Shown here one piece after another: positions 39,301-50,569 of a stretch of DNA of 64,000 bases (within the stretch, counting starts at the first letter, position 1; the number at the start of each line of letters is the position of its first letter). The notes under the pieces are model-generated. The model saw nothing but the letters and a program-made list of their open reading frames with translations, searched no databases and was not told the DNA's origin. Source of the DNA: Chondrosia reniformis (taxonomy: Eukaryota > Porifera > Demospongiae > Chondrillida > Chondrillidae); the NCBI GenBank assembly GCA_947172415.1, contig OX359194.1, positions 8,667,017 through 8,731,016 on the forward strand, written 5' to 3'. The translations under genes were made by a program, and so were the position numbers.

Positions 39301-42014
39301 TTAAACAAGTGTTTCCACAGAGTCCCCTCTTAAGACAGCTCTTGATCTGCCAGATGTGGGGAACCACCTGCTGGTGGGTGTACTAGTCCGGTCCAGATGA
39401 CCCGGGGGCGTGTCAGTAGTCTGGTCCAGATGACCCGGGTGCGTGTCAGTAGTCTGGTCCAGATGACCCGGGTGCGTGTCAGTAGTCTGGTCCAGATGAC
39501 CTGGGGGCGTGTCAGTAGTCTGGTCCGGATGACCCGGGGGTGTGTCAGTAGTCCGGTCCGGATGACCTGAGGGCGTGTCAGTAGTCCGGTCTGGATGACC
39601 TGGGTGCGTGTCAGTAGTCTGGTCCAGATGACCTGGGGGCGTGTCAGTAGTCTGGTCCGGATGACCCGGGGGTGTGTCAGTAGTCCGGTCCGGATGACCT
39701 GAGGGCGTGTCAGTAGTCTGGTCCAGATGACCCGGGGGCGTGTCAGTAGTCTGGTCCAGATGACCCGGGGGCGTGTGAGAGGTGGGAATAATTTCAGTTG
39801 AAGAACATGCACTATCTAACTTGCTAAGGATCTCGTGGAAGTCTGGTCTGAGAACTGGTAACACCTGTAGCGATGGTACAGAAACATTTGTGGATGAAAA
39901 CTCTTATTGTATGAATCATTTAAACTGACTTTTGAACAGTGACAAGCTAGCTCTAAAAACTCTTCAGGACAACTCCTTCCCTCAATGATTGCTCGAAATC
40001 CTTCCTCATCAAGCCCAAAATCCTAATGTATCAACAACACCGTAACTTGTTGTCAACTAGCTCAGATGTCAAGAAGTACAAGTGTATGCTCACATGTTAT
40101 CTCACAACCTGAGTCTAAAGAATACAGATATGGCTCTCACATTGCTCCTTGGAATGTCATCCGGATCAGCAGATTTTCTGGAAATAATTTCACAAAGAAC
40201 AATTCCAAAAGAGAACACGTCAGCCTTGCCGTCGTAAGGTTTAGAGTTGAGCACTTCTGGTGCCATCCAGTACGGGGTCCCAACGCACGACAGCAGCTTC
40301 TTAGGAGTTGCTTTATGGTCGTGTACCCGCGTCTGCAGCCTCCTCTTAACCACAGCAGCCAGCCCAAAGTCAGCTACCACAGCTGTGTAGTGGCCATTCT
40401 CCACACGCAACAGGCAATTCTAACACAATAAAGATAATTGGTTGACTGAAAATGTACATTAAATGTAATTAGACTGAAGTCTAGATTGATCTACTGAACA
40501 TGCACAATCTCAGGATCTATTATTCCACCCTTTCATCACCTGTCAATTACAAGCAGTAGAGTGTTATCTATTAGCATATCAGGCAAACTAGTGAGAAATC
40601 CACAAGTTTTTTTAGATATCTTTTACATTCAGTTAAGGCAACTCACTCTAGTGTTAAGGTCTCGATGAAAAATGTGGTTGTCATGGAGATACACCATCCC
40701 TAGAGCAATATCTCTGCTCAGTTTAACTCGGATGCTCCACGAGAGCTCCAGGTTCTGGTTTTGAAGCAGTGACTCCAAGCTCCCTCCATTCACATACTTA
40801 GAAAAATGAAGCACATTTGCATCTAAAGTCATTGACTAAAGTGTCTTAATGACGTCCCCATTTAATGACATGCGTTTCCAATCCCAACATGTTGGTTAGT
40901 GCAAAATGTGATACTACTCATTTAATTGATTTAGATAATGTTCAAAGGACTTCAAACAGGGTCGATATATAAATATATGTTGTTACAACTACAAGTGCCT
41001 TTGATAGAACTACCTTGTGAGGAGGTGCATACAGTGGACATAGGGTTACCAATCCCACCCAAGTGCTAACAAATTAGTGTTTTACAAGCAGTTAAATGGT
41101 TTCCTGTAATTGAGCCAACCCAACTGGTAGATACATTGAGCCCGGCCAGCTCTGGTCAGTAGGCACATCTTATCACCACCCAGATTACATGGTATTGATG
41201 ACCAATGTTACAGTAGCTGTCTTACGTACAATATGCAATGATCACAAGGAGTCAGTTTACAACATTCACTTTCTAAAACATTCTGACCAGCTTCACTCAC
41301 TCAGATGAACCAGTTTTATAATAAATCACTTTCACTAAAGCAACCTATCTAAGCTACACAATCTGACACTGTATACAGCTCAGAGCATCTGTGCACACAC
41401 AAGTACCGGGTCTACATCTGCAGGTGGTAAGGGCATACCTCTGTCAGCGAGTGCAGCTGTCCCGATGCAACACAAGTTCCAATGTAACTACAGACGGTTA
41501 GTCAAAAACATGCTATACTAATTGAACGTTTTTAGCAACGTTCCTACGGTGAGCTTACTGAAGAATATTCGGATGGCGAAGCTGTTTTAATAGCTCCACT
41601 TCTCGCAAGCTCTTCAAACTGGATCCCCGCTTGTTCATCTTCAGCACCATCACCCTTTCCGAGGGGATGTGCTTGACCTACATATACAGCAGTGCGCAGT
41701 GACGATGCAGCATTTAGACACGAACAACACCGCCGCACCTTGTACACTTCAGCAAAGAACCCGGCGCCGATTGTCTCCAATATTTCAAAATCTTCGATTC
41801 CGCTCACTGATGTGACGGCTTCTCTTAAAGCAGACAGTAGCGGAGAGCGCCTCACGTTGACCAGGTCCATTGTCTCCTCAACTTCAAAACGAAGAGGAGA
41901 ACCCTGGGGGCTCTGAGGGCTGGCCGACTTCTTAAGACGATCACTTCCTTCATATTCTAGTACTTTGGGCACACTTCTCAAAGTCAAAGGAGATTTCGCT
42001 CCGATCGTCGCCAT
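39301..42014 (-). CDS. TESK-type dual-specificity kinase with tandem-repeat tail
   Basis: TESK kinases phosphorylate cofilin and regulate actin. Exon 1 (41739-42014) encodes a Ser/Pro-rich leader and the glycine loop IGAGFFAEVYK; 41559-41677 has VMVLKMNK (catalytic Lys) and HPNIL; 41439-41487 has GQLHSLTE; the exon ending near 40801 starts YVNGGSLESLL and contains HRDLNT (catalytic loop), joined to NCLLRVENG in the next (about 40102-40419) with DFGLAAVV, GTPYWMAPEV and KADVFSFGIVLCEI. Then DFGLDEEGFRAII and the last exon with VLPVLRPDFHEIL. The order and residues match TESK1/2 rather than LIMK; no LIM or PDZ domains. The C-terminus beyond the kinase is an 11-residue tandem repeat encoded by a 33-base minisatellite. 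A ~600-base intron (40802-41438) shows nothing notable. Confidence 0.92.
39381..39776 (-). repeat. 33-base coding minisatellite in the TESK gene
   Basis: About twelve copies of a 33-base unit encoding the 11-residue repeat TTDTPPGHLDQ (variants R for Q, H or S for the first P) in the last exon. 33 is a multiple of three, so copy number can vary without frameshift. The repeat is Pro/Asp/Thr-rich and probably disordered. Confidence 0.95.
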
Positions 42015-42176
42015 ATTAAAATATATTACTGCAAATATAATTTCTCTTACCCAACGCGTACCAATGAATCATTCCAAATACCGTACTTAAATATGCACAA
42101 CCGAAATATGGCTTCTAAAATGTCGGTCGAAAATGAAACATTATTTCAGGTTAGCAGTTTACAAATGTCTGTCTCT

Positions 42177-44873
42177 CTAGGGCGAGGACGATCTTGATCT
42201 AGAAGGACTCTTACTCGAGCTCTTACTTTCCACAAGACTAGGGGCTCTCCGTTTTGCAGATGAAGGAGGTGTTTTAGATCTGATACGTCTCTTTGGAGAG
42301 GTACTGCGACTTCTCCTTCTCTTTGGAGAGGTACTGCGACTTCTCCTCCTCTTTGGAGAGGTACTGCGACTTCTCCTCCTCTTTGGAGAGGTACTGCGAC
42401 TTCTCCTTCTCTTTGGAGAGGTACTGCGACTTCTCCTTCTCTTTGGAGAGGTACTGCGACTTCTCCTTCTCTTTGGAGAGGTACTGCGACTTCTCCTTCT
42501 CTTTGGAGAGGTACTGCGACTTCTCCTTCTCTTTGGAGAGGTACTGCGACTTTTACTTTTGGATCTGTGGCGCCTTTTCTTTGACCTTTAAAATCCAAGC
42601 AAGGAGTCATTGACAGAGTGAAACGACCAGTCATTGATCTGCAAGTTACCCACTTGTGTTTTCTGGTAGGAGAACGGGACCTAGACCTAGAATGAGATCT
42701 CTCCCTGCTCCTCCTCCGTCTTTCCTTTGATGGGGAACGTGACCGTGAACGATGCCTTCTCCTCCTGTTGCTGCCAGTACCCCCACTTCTTCGGCCACTG
42801 CTGTACCTACATGCATACGTTATACACATGCTACAAAAGGTAGGAGGTTTTACAAAAAACACATGTCATGACAAAATCACACATTTACATTTGTATATAA
42901 AGTATGCAAAGTATAAATTAGTAACAACACCAGAAAACACACCTTCTTGGAGACCTGTGTCTGGGGGAGTAAGAGCGGGACCTTGACCGCCTCCTTCTGT
43001 CACGCCCCCTGGATTTGCTGTGAGAACGTCTGGACCTGTTTCTGATGGGAGATCTAGAGTAAGACCTACTCCTCCTGCGCCGACTGGTGACTCTCTCGGG
43101 ACCTGCACACACAACCAACATGTACATGAACATGATCCTCAAAGGCTTCACTCACACATGTCCAGTGACTGTATTTGTATGCGTGTGTGGTAGTACTTGG
43201 CTCAATGACACTGCGGATCAGCTGCTGTGCCTCCTGCACTCTCTTCAGAGTTTGCTCAATATCTCTTTTCTCTGCCTCTGCAGTCTTTGGCTGCGGCTTC
43301 ACAATAGCATTCTTGCTATGGTTGACTCTAGGGGAGGAGATAGGAGAGGGAGGGGACTGGAGGAGATAGGAGAGGGAGGGGACCGGAGGAGATAGGAGGG
43401 GGAGGGGACCGGAGGAGATAGGAGAGGGAGGGGACTGGAGGAGATAGGAGGGGGAGGGGACTGGAGGAGATAGGAGGGGGAGGGGACTGGAGGAGATAGG
43501 AGAGGAAGGGGCTGGAGGAGATAGGGGAGGGAGGGGATTGGAGGAGATAGGAGAGGGAGGGGACTGGAGGAGATAGGAGAGGGAGGGGACTGGAGGAGAT
43601 AGGAGAGGGAGGGGACTGGAGGAGATAGGAGAGGGAGGGGACTGGAGGAGATAGGAGAGGGAGGGAATAGGAGGAGATAGGGGAGGGAGGGGATAGGAGG
43701 AGATGAAAGGCCATGTTTGATGTGAGAACTAACACATTTCAGTAAATCCTATTTGTCTAGACTTTGCTTAACTTTGAATGCAAGTATAAATTTATTATAG
43801 CAAGTGTTAATTAGCTTTAGAAATACTAACTTGACAGGCCTGTCACCCAACATTCCACCATTCATAGACAGTGCCAAGGTCACAGACTTTGGATCAGCAA
43901 ACTCCACAAAAGCAAATCTGGTAGGTTGTGTCTCGTCACCTGCCATCCTCACAAAGTTTATCTTTCCACATGGTTCAAAGAACTTCATCACATCATCGGC
44001 TGTCAGCTAGAGACACACAATGTAGCACACTGTAAGACAGCAATGAACATTATTCAACTATTAACTGTTACAGGATAACTGTTTACTGTTGCTAGGGCAA
44101 CCAAGAACTTGGGGGTTGTGGGCTCCTGCTTTGGGAGGGGCTTGAGGTTGGTGTGAGACACCACTTACTGAAGTATTCAGGTTGCCACAGTAAATGGTTC
44201 TTCGGATTTCATCAATCTTTGAAGGGTCCACATTCCCAGTGAGGGGGGGTGGGGGAGGGATGGTTGTACCAGCTTGGGTCAGTATGCCCACTTCAGGCTA
44301 CAGGTGATAGTAAAGAACAATTAAAAAGATAATAGTATATGCTGACGTCAGCACATACTGCAGGGCCCAGTATTCCTGGGGGCGGAGTCGGCAGGAGAGC
44401 AGCAGCACTTTGGGACCGCATCATTTCAACTGCAGCACTGAGAGGAATTGCGTCGGCTGCGGGGGCGGCGTATCGCAGCGCGTCCTCCTCATCTGGTATG
44501 TCCTCTAGAAGAAGAGAATACACCGCATGACCTAGCATACCGCTGCACCAACACAATCTCACCTAAGTCAGTCTTAATGATCCGCAATTGCCTGTCACCC
44601 ATTATACTGTCGTGCATGTGCAGTAGAATGCTGCACGCATCCGATTCCCTGAAGCGCACAAAAGCAACTTTAGAGGGAGCGTCTTTGGCGTACTGGTCTC
44701 TGCAACAGTACAAGACAGTGCTCAATTACGATTCATTGAGAAATGTTCAAAGCTCACGATTCTGGGAACACTCTTAGTTCAGAGAGTTCTCCCATGTAGC
44801 TCATCAACTCCTTCACTTGTTGCGGGCTCACGTACGAGGAGATGTTCGTGACACACAATAACGGGGTAGCCAT
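42177..44873 (-). CDS. SREK1: Splicing regulatory protein SREK1 (two RRMs, RS tail)
   Basis: SREK1 (SFRS12/SRrp86) is a nuclear SR-related splicing regulator. It starts at 44873 with MATPLLCVTNISSYVSPQQV, RRM1, continued by SKVAFVRFRESDACSILLHM. A Pro/Ala linker with PTPPPGILGP follows. RRM2 is RRTIYCGNLNTSLTADDVMKFFE then KINFVRMAGDETQPTRFAFV, a block nearly identical to human SREK1. Then VNHSKNAIVKPQPK, EIEQTLKRVQEAQ-like helix and an RS-rich tail. The tail contains a coding minisatellite read as SRSTSPKRRR; the last residues are SRSSSP before the stop at 42177. A second minisatellite fills the intron before the VNHSKN exon. The reading frame giving VAVPLQREGE in the tail is not the RS frame and is rejected. 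Confidence 0.92.
42289..42556 (-). repeat. 30-base coding minisatellite in the SREK1 RS domain
   Basis: Nine copies of a 30-base unit encoding SRSTSPKRRR in the RS frame. Each unit adds SR/SP phosphorylation-type sites, so copy number sets the length of the RS domain. Confidence 0.93.
43328..43704 (-). repeat. 26-base minisatellite in a SREK1 intron
   Basis: About 14 copies of GGAGGGGACTGGAGGAGATA-type units on the plus strand. On the gene's sense strand each unit is CT-rich and contains CTCCTCCAG, an acceptor-like site. The array runs right up to the real acceptor (CTCCCCTAG) of the VNHSKN exon. Confidence 0.93.
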
Positions 44874-45013
44874 TTTACCCACGCTGTAAAAACGTCAGCC
44901 TATCGCCTACGGATTAACGAAAACCACACGCATAATCGATCGGAAGAGCAATGTGATCGGATCGAACTGAATAATTAGTGAAATAAATAAAGATATAACT
45001 ACTGTTCCCTGCA

Positions 45014-48000
45014 TCATACATTTGAGGGTTTATACGTGACCTCTTTCGTGGGAGACTTTCCATTCACTTTCTTCTGTTGATCCTCGCTGCTTGACAATGA
45101 AGCTTGCTCGTTGTATTTGACAACAGAATAGATCACACTTCCCAAGACGCTTTGTAGAAATTGAGCAGACATCTACACACACCACTTGTGACTACCACTA
45201 CATACCTCATGTTGATGCCAACGAAATTCTGCAGTGAATATTGATAGTCACTTCCCAGAGACATCCCCACATACGTGATTACGATATTCTATATAAAACG
45301 TTTACTAGGTAGACTGGTAGACTGTTGATGGACAAGTGACTACAACCAGACTCACCTTAACACATCCAGTGACCATGGTTGTCAGTGGAGAGGTCACTGC
45401 AGTACACAGAATAGTCGCATAGTTCAACACCAATCTATGCACACAGAGGATGTGGGGGCAGTGAGGGAGTGAGGATGTGGGGGCAGTGAGGGAGTGAGGA
45501 TGTGGGGGCAGTGAGGGAGTGAGGATGTGGGGGCAGTGAGGGAGTGAGGATGTGGGGGGTAGTGAGGGAGTGAGGATGTGGGGGCAGTGAGGGAGTGAGG
45601 ATGTGGGGGGCAGTGAGGGAGTGAGGATGTGGGGGGACAGTGAGGGAGTGAGGATGTGGGGGGGCAGTGAGGGAGTGAGGATGTGGGGGCAGTGAGGGAG
45701 TGAGGATGTGGGGGCAGTGAGGGAGTGAGGATGTGGGGGGCAGTGAGGGAGTGAGGGTGGGGGACAGTGAGGGAGTGAGGATGTGGGGGGACAGTGAGGG
45801 AGTGAGGATGTGGGGGGACAGTGAGGGAGTGAGGATGTGGGGGCAGTGAGGGAGTGAGGATGTGGGGGCAGTGAGGGAGTGAGGATGTGGGGGGGCAGTG
45901 AGGGAGTGAGGATGTGGGGGCAGTGAGGGAGTGAGGATGTGGGGGCAGTGAGGGAGTGAGGATGTGGGGGCAGTGAGGGAGTGAGGATGTGGGGGCAGTG
46001 AGGGAGTGAGGATGTGGGGGCAGTGAGGGAGTGAGGATGTGGGGGCAGTGAGGGAGTGAGGATGTGGGGGCAGTGAGGGAGTGAGGATGTGGGGGCAGTG
46101 AGGGAGTGAGGATGTGGGGGCAGTGAGGGAGTGAGGATGTGGGGGGTAGTGAGGGAGTGAGGATGTGGGGGCAGTGAGGGAGTGAGGATGTGGGGGGCAG
46201 TGAGGGAGTGAGGATGTGGGGGGACAGTGAGGGAGTGAGGATGTGGGGGGGCAGTGAGGGAGTGAGGATGTGGGGGCAGTGAGGGAGTGAGGATGTGGGG
46301 GCAGTGAGGGAGTGAGGATGTGGGGGGCAGTGAGGGAGTGAGGGTGGGGGACAGTGAGGGAGTGAGGATGTGGGGGGACAGTGAGGGAGTGAGGATGTGG
46401 GGGGACAGTGAGGGAGTGAGGATGTGGGGGCAGTGAGGGAGTGAGGATGTGGGGGCAGTGAGGGAGTGAGGATGTGGGGGGGCAGTGAGGGAGTGAGGAT
46501 GTGGGGGCAGTGAGGGAGTGAGGATGTGGGGGCAGTGAGGGAGTGAGGATGTGGGGGCAGTGAGGGAGTGAGGATGTGGGGGCAGTGAGGGAGTGAGGAT
46601 GTGGGGGCAGTGAGGGAGTGAGGATGTGGGGGCAGTGAGGGAGTGAGGATGTGGGGGCAGTGAGGGAGTGAGGATGTGGGGGCAGTGAGGGAGTGAGGAT
46701 GTGGGGGCAGTGAAGGAGTGAGGATGTGGGGGGACAGTGAGGGAGTGAGGATGTGGGGGTAGTGAGGGAGTGAGGATGTGGGGGTAGTGAGGGAGTGAGG
46801 ATGTGGGGGCAGTGAGGGAGTGAGGATGTGGGGGCAGTGAGGGAGTGAGGATGTGGGGGCAGTGAGGGAGTGAGGATGTGGGGGCAGTGAGGGAGTGAGG
46901 ATGTGGGGGGCAGTGAGGGAGTGAAGATGTGGGGGGACAGTGAGGGAGTGAGGATGTGGGGGGCAGTGAGGGAGTGAGGATGTGGGGGCAGTGAGGGAGT
47001 GAGGATGAAGATATTCTACTTACCCCATAAAACAAGAAAAAAGAAAAAAGAAGAGAAATGTTGGATTTTTCCATTGATCAAAATAGTATGCCTTTTCAAT
47101 ATCTCCTGATCCCCAGCTAATCAAGCAGCTCGGCAGGATCACTACAAGATTGTTGTAGTACAAGATCCCATACTTTCCAAGTTCCTACAACCACAGAGGC
47201 AAGTGTTACAGCAGACAACCCTCAGTCTACCTGTAAATTCACATCGTTGTTTAGCATCTTCTTCACGTACAGCGCTGAGGAACAGGAGAGGATAGTACAT
47301 ACACCGTTTGGAACTTGTTAGAGTAGCCATTACCGTTTGAAGTAGTGCATAGATTGTTGAGCAACACAAACAGATAGCCCCAGAACTCAAAACTAAGGTC
47401 GTTCCTTCCAAAGAAGAAGACATTAATTCTGATGATTCACACCAACATTACATTGACTTACTTGGCAGCAATTACAGCTCCAGCAATCATGATAAGAATA
47501 CTCAGTTTGACACCCGAGGAAGATGGCTTGCTGAAGAACAGCGAGTCAAACAGTATATTTACCAAATGTGCCATGCACAGGAAGTGGAACACGACTACTC
47601 ACCGCAACAAAGCAGTTTCGCCAATGAGCGTGAAAAGCAATGTAAATCTTCGCAAAACAGTAAACATTGGTAGACTGTGAATACAATAGTATTGCATGTT
47701 ACTCAGTTCAGTGCCACAAGTCCCCACCAACCTCAGCTTCTTAGTGCCACCAAGGCCAAACAGCAGGTTCCCGAAGAAGAAGAGCGGAAGTGGGAATACC
47801 TAAACGCAGAATCTGACCAATCACTCGATCAGTGTTACACATTAAACCTACTTTGACAATAGGAGCCAGCGAGAAGTGTGGAAATGCGACGATTCCAGAC
47901 AGCTTCAAGACCTGCAGCGCAACCAGTGTAGCTACCACCTGTCCCAGTCCGACCACTTGGAACGATGGAAATCTGCAGAACATGTTTCAGACTTCTTAAC

Positions 48001-48163
48001 AGTACTCACAGAAAGGCTATACGAGTAAGTCACTATACCAACAGTACAAAACGAACTTGTACACCGAGAGAACTGTCTTTATTACAATCATTATAAGAAT
48101 GCTCGACAGTCCATAGAAAAGAGTCGCTCCAAACTGCTTCAATAAAGTAAAATGGTTTGACAT
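45014..48163 (-). CDS. SLC35D-type nucleotide-sugar transporter
   Basis: SLC35D members carry UDP-sugars (UDP-GlcNAc, UDP-GalNAc, UDP-glucuronate) into ER/Golgi. The start at 48163 ([20 protein letters not shown]) opens TM1. Further segments: [118 protein letters not shown] then [12 protein letters not shown], and a cytoplasmic tail ending VTYKPSNV at 45014. The [10 protein letters not shown] and YYNN motifs are hallmarks of the SLC35D1/D2 (Fringe-connection) group. The intron between FLFYG and LVLNYATIL is almost entirely a 1.57-kb minisatellite. Exact exon ends were placed only for the outer exons. It could supply the Golgi GalNAc-transferase at 9392-11717, but this is only a functional guess. 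Confidence 0.92.
45441..47008 (-). repeat. ~25-base minisatellite, about 60 copies, in SLC35D intron
   Basis: Unit GAGGATGTGGGGGCAGTGAG plus GGAGT on the plus strand, with G-run length variants (5 to 7 G) and a few TAG or GACAG variants. On the sense strand it is CT-rich (CCCTCACTGCCCCCACATCC). It begins 13 bases after the intron donor and ends about 20 bases before the acceptor. The 589-codon open frame through it is an artefact of unit length. A block about 588 bases long, marked by the rare GTGAGGGTGGGGGACAGTG variant at about 45751 and 46338, appears twice. Confidence 0.97.
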
Positions 48164-48322
48164 TCTTCTGCTTCAGAGAGTGTACGAAAGCAATGCTGTT
48201 AGATAGGGACTCCCCCCAGATATAAACATTACGTAATGAGGCCTATTGTCATGGTAACCTGCTAGTTGTTTTATAAACACTTGAGTAGCGCACGGACAAG
48301 TGCAAATTGATGCAGCGGAAGA
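48164..48322. promoter_or_regulatory. Divergent promoter, SLC35D / DEPDC7-like
   Basis: 159 bases between opposed start codons, with no clear TATA box. Confidence 0.5.
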
Positions 48323-50472
48323 ATGGCCGTTTCTTCTAGCTCTTCAAGTACGTCCTTATCGACTTCGTTGACTAACAGCAACTTGCAGTCCATGAATGGA
48401 GGCTTCAAAGCCACAGATTTGGTAATACAAGCTGCTTCAACCTTGCGATGACCTAATCACCCTGCATGTTGCCTGTTTTAGTGGAAGCAGATAATTACAG
48501 ACTTTCGCAATGGAATACCTTTAAAGAAGAAGCGATACAGAATAAAGTACTATACACAATGCTTTTCGGGTTGCGAGGCAGTGGAATGGCTATTGAAACA
48601 TCTTTCGGAGTCTGGTCGGTTTGTGAACATTGGCAAAGACCAAGTTAGTCTAGTGTGACATTGTTAATTTGTTAAAGAGTCTATAAATCTTCCCTCACGT
48701 AAGGTTTCAAGATTACTTCAGAAATTTATAGAATTTGCGGTGATCGAAGAAGTTCGTTCTAAAGAAAACAGAAAATTTGACGACAGTTTCTTGTACAGTT
48801 TTGTGACAGTACCAAACGTCTTTAACGGTCTTGAAGAGGAGCCAGCGGCCAAACCATCGCCTCCTAAGAACACATGTATCACTAACACTTATGCAATGAT
48901 TCACTTCTCTCGAAGTTCCGACTGCAGCGAAATGGTCTCCTTGGAGGGACGGGAAGACCCGCCGAAAACAGAGTCTTACGGATCTAAAGAACGAGAAATT
49001 GGAAGTGTATGGAAAGAGTTCATATTAGCCAGGTACATTGTATGGTACACATTTTGTTGACTTCTGTTGATTGATATTATTGCTCTGCCTATGCCCAAAT
49101 ATGTTATTACAAATAGGTTGTTCATTGTTCTACATTAGCTGTTGAAGTGGATTTATACACTTTCTCACATTCACTCATTCACAGGTTATTGAGGTTGGTA
49201 GACCTGCCCAGTCTAGATGGAGTGCTCAGCCATGACGAGGTGGATGGTAAGCTAATTCTAAGGAATATTGGCCCCTTGCACTGGTTGTTAAGGCTGGCCA
49301 AACATGGTGGACGTTGCCATGGTGAGCTCAACTCCAAACCTCTCTGCTCAGTTATTCACTAAGAGAGATTGAAAAGTGACATCTTTGACATATTAGCACT
49401 TGTGTTGAGTCATGATCTGCCTCTTTGTGACTTACGTAGATCCGACAGAAGCTGAAGGCGGCCTCCCAGCATGGCTGTGCATGGCTCAAAAATACCTCAT
49501 AGAATGTGAGATTTCTCTATTGTGCTCTACTTGGCTAATGACTCCTCCCAAACATGCACAGGGCCCAATGGAGCGTTTCAATTTGAGTGTGGACTACCAG
49601 AGTACAGAGGATTTGAAGTAGATGTCCTAAAAGTCATTTACGACTTCTACAGCTCCCAAGATGTCCTGATCAGCAGCAAACTGCTGGATCTCCACTTGGC
49701 AGTGCTGAGGATGATTAGGGATGGAAAGAAGGATGCAAGAGATGCCTTGCAGATGTGCACACTGCTACTCCCCCGAGACCACAGACTTAGGTTACACAGG
49801 TTGCTGAGATTCATGAACAAAGTCTCTAGAAACGAGCAACTCTGCTTCTCTGAATTAATGTCAAATGAACATTTGGTGAGTTGTCAATTTCAGATTTGGG
49901 TAGTCAAATAACTCTGGTGCACATATGTATACTGAAAATATATTCAGCTGCTTGAACGATTTTCAAGATTTGTTTTGTTCTGCGACCAGAAAAGGACAAC
50001 CAAGAAAGATATCCGAGAACTTGTTCATTTTATGATGGAAGAATATTCATACATTTTCCTGGTAAGGTAAAGATGGCAGTGCTGACAATTAGCCAGTATA
50101 TTATTGTGTATCTTTTTGAAGATACCTGACGATCTCAAACTGCAAGTTGAAGAATTTCTGGACCAGCGCCAGAGCACAGATTTGGCTGCAGCCACTTTGG
50201 TCTCATCGTGTCAGAAGGTTTCTAATGATGAGTATGAGCTACAGAAGAAGGACACTCACAAAGCTCTTGCGCAACTTCTAGACAGCATTGAGGATAATGG
50301 TAAACTTTCACAAAAAGAGAAGAAGCTAAAGCTTAAAATGGTATAGCTTTACACAATCTATTTGACCTGAACAAAATCATTTAAATGTCACTGTATATTC
50401 TTCCTATAGTTTAGGAAGCAGTATCCAGAAATTTATGCTGCAAAGTTTGGAATATCGTCTCTTAAAAGTTGA
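48323..50472 (+). CDS. DEP domain-containing protein, DEPDC7-like
   Basis: DEPDC7 binds CARMA scaffolds in vertebrates; the family is poorly characterised. The first exon starts MAVSSSSSSTSLST. The DEP domain spans exons 2-3: IITDFRNGIPLKKKRYRIKY, CFSGCEAVEWLLKHLSESGR, VSRLLQKFIEFAVIEEV and FLYSFVT. After a linker, WKEFILAR and RLLRLVDLPSLDGVL mark the start of the C-terminal region, which runs through a long exon (from about 49563, GLPEYRGFEVDVLKVIYDFY and LLPRDHRLRLHRLLRFM) resembling the degenerate RhoGAP-like fold of DEPDC1/7. The C-terminus AQLLDSIEDNGKLSQKEKKL then KQYPEIYAAKFG is the best match to DEPDC7. The stop is at 50472. The alternative, DEPDC1/DEPDC4, is less likely. Confidence 0.87.
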
Positions 50473-50569
50473 AGATTTTTATTTGAACTAAATATAGTAT
50501 CTTTTTTGACTACCACTATACGTATAAAATTTATGTCCTAAAGTTAAGAACTGTTGTGCAACATAGAAA

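Noticed and set aside
39330..39812. 160-codon minus-strand frame rich in Arg/Leu/Thr (VIWTRLLTRP repeats)
   Set aside because: Out-of-frame reading of the TESK tail minisatellite; the kinase frame continues through TTDTPPGHLDQ.
42146..42862. Minus-strand frame with VAVPLQREGE repeats
   Set aside because: Wrong frame across the coding minisatellite. The frame giving SRSTSPKRRR is continuous with the RS domain and the SRSSSP end.
43328..43735. 135-codon minus-strand frame (Pro/Ser/Leu repeats)
   Set aside because: Read-through of the SREK1 intron minisatellite; the SREK1 exons on both sides splice around it.
45305..47074. 589-codon open frame on the minus strand
   Set aside because: It is produced by the ~25-base minisatellite; real SLC35D exons flank it, with splice sites at the array edges.
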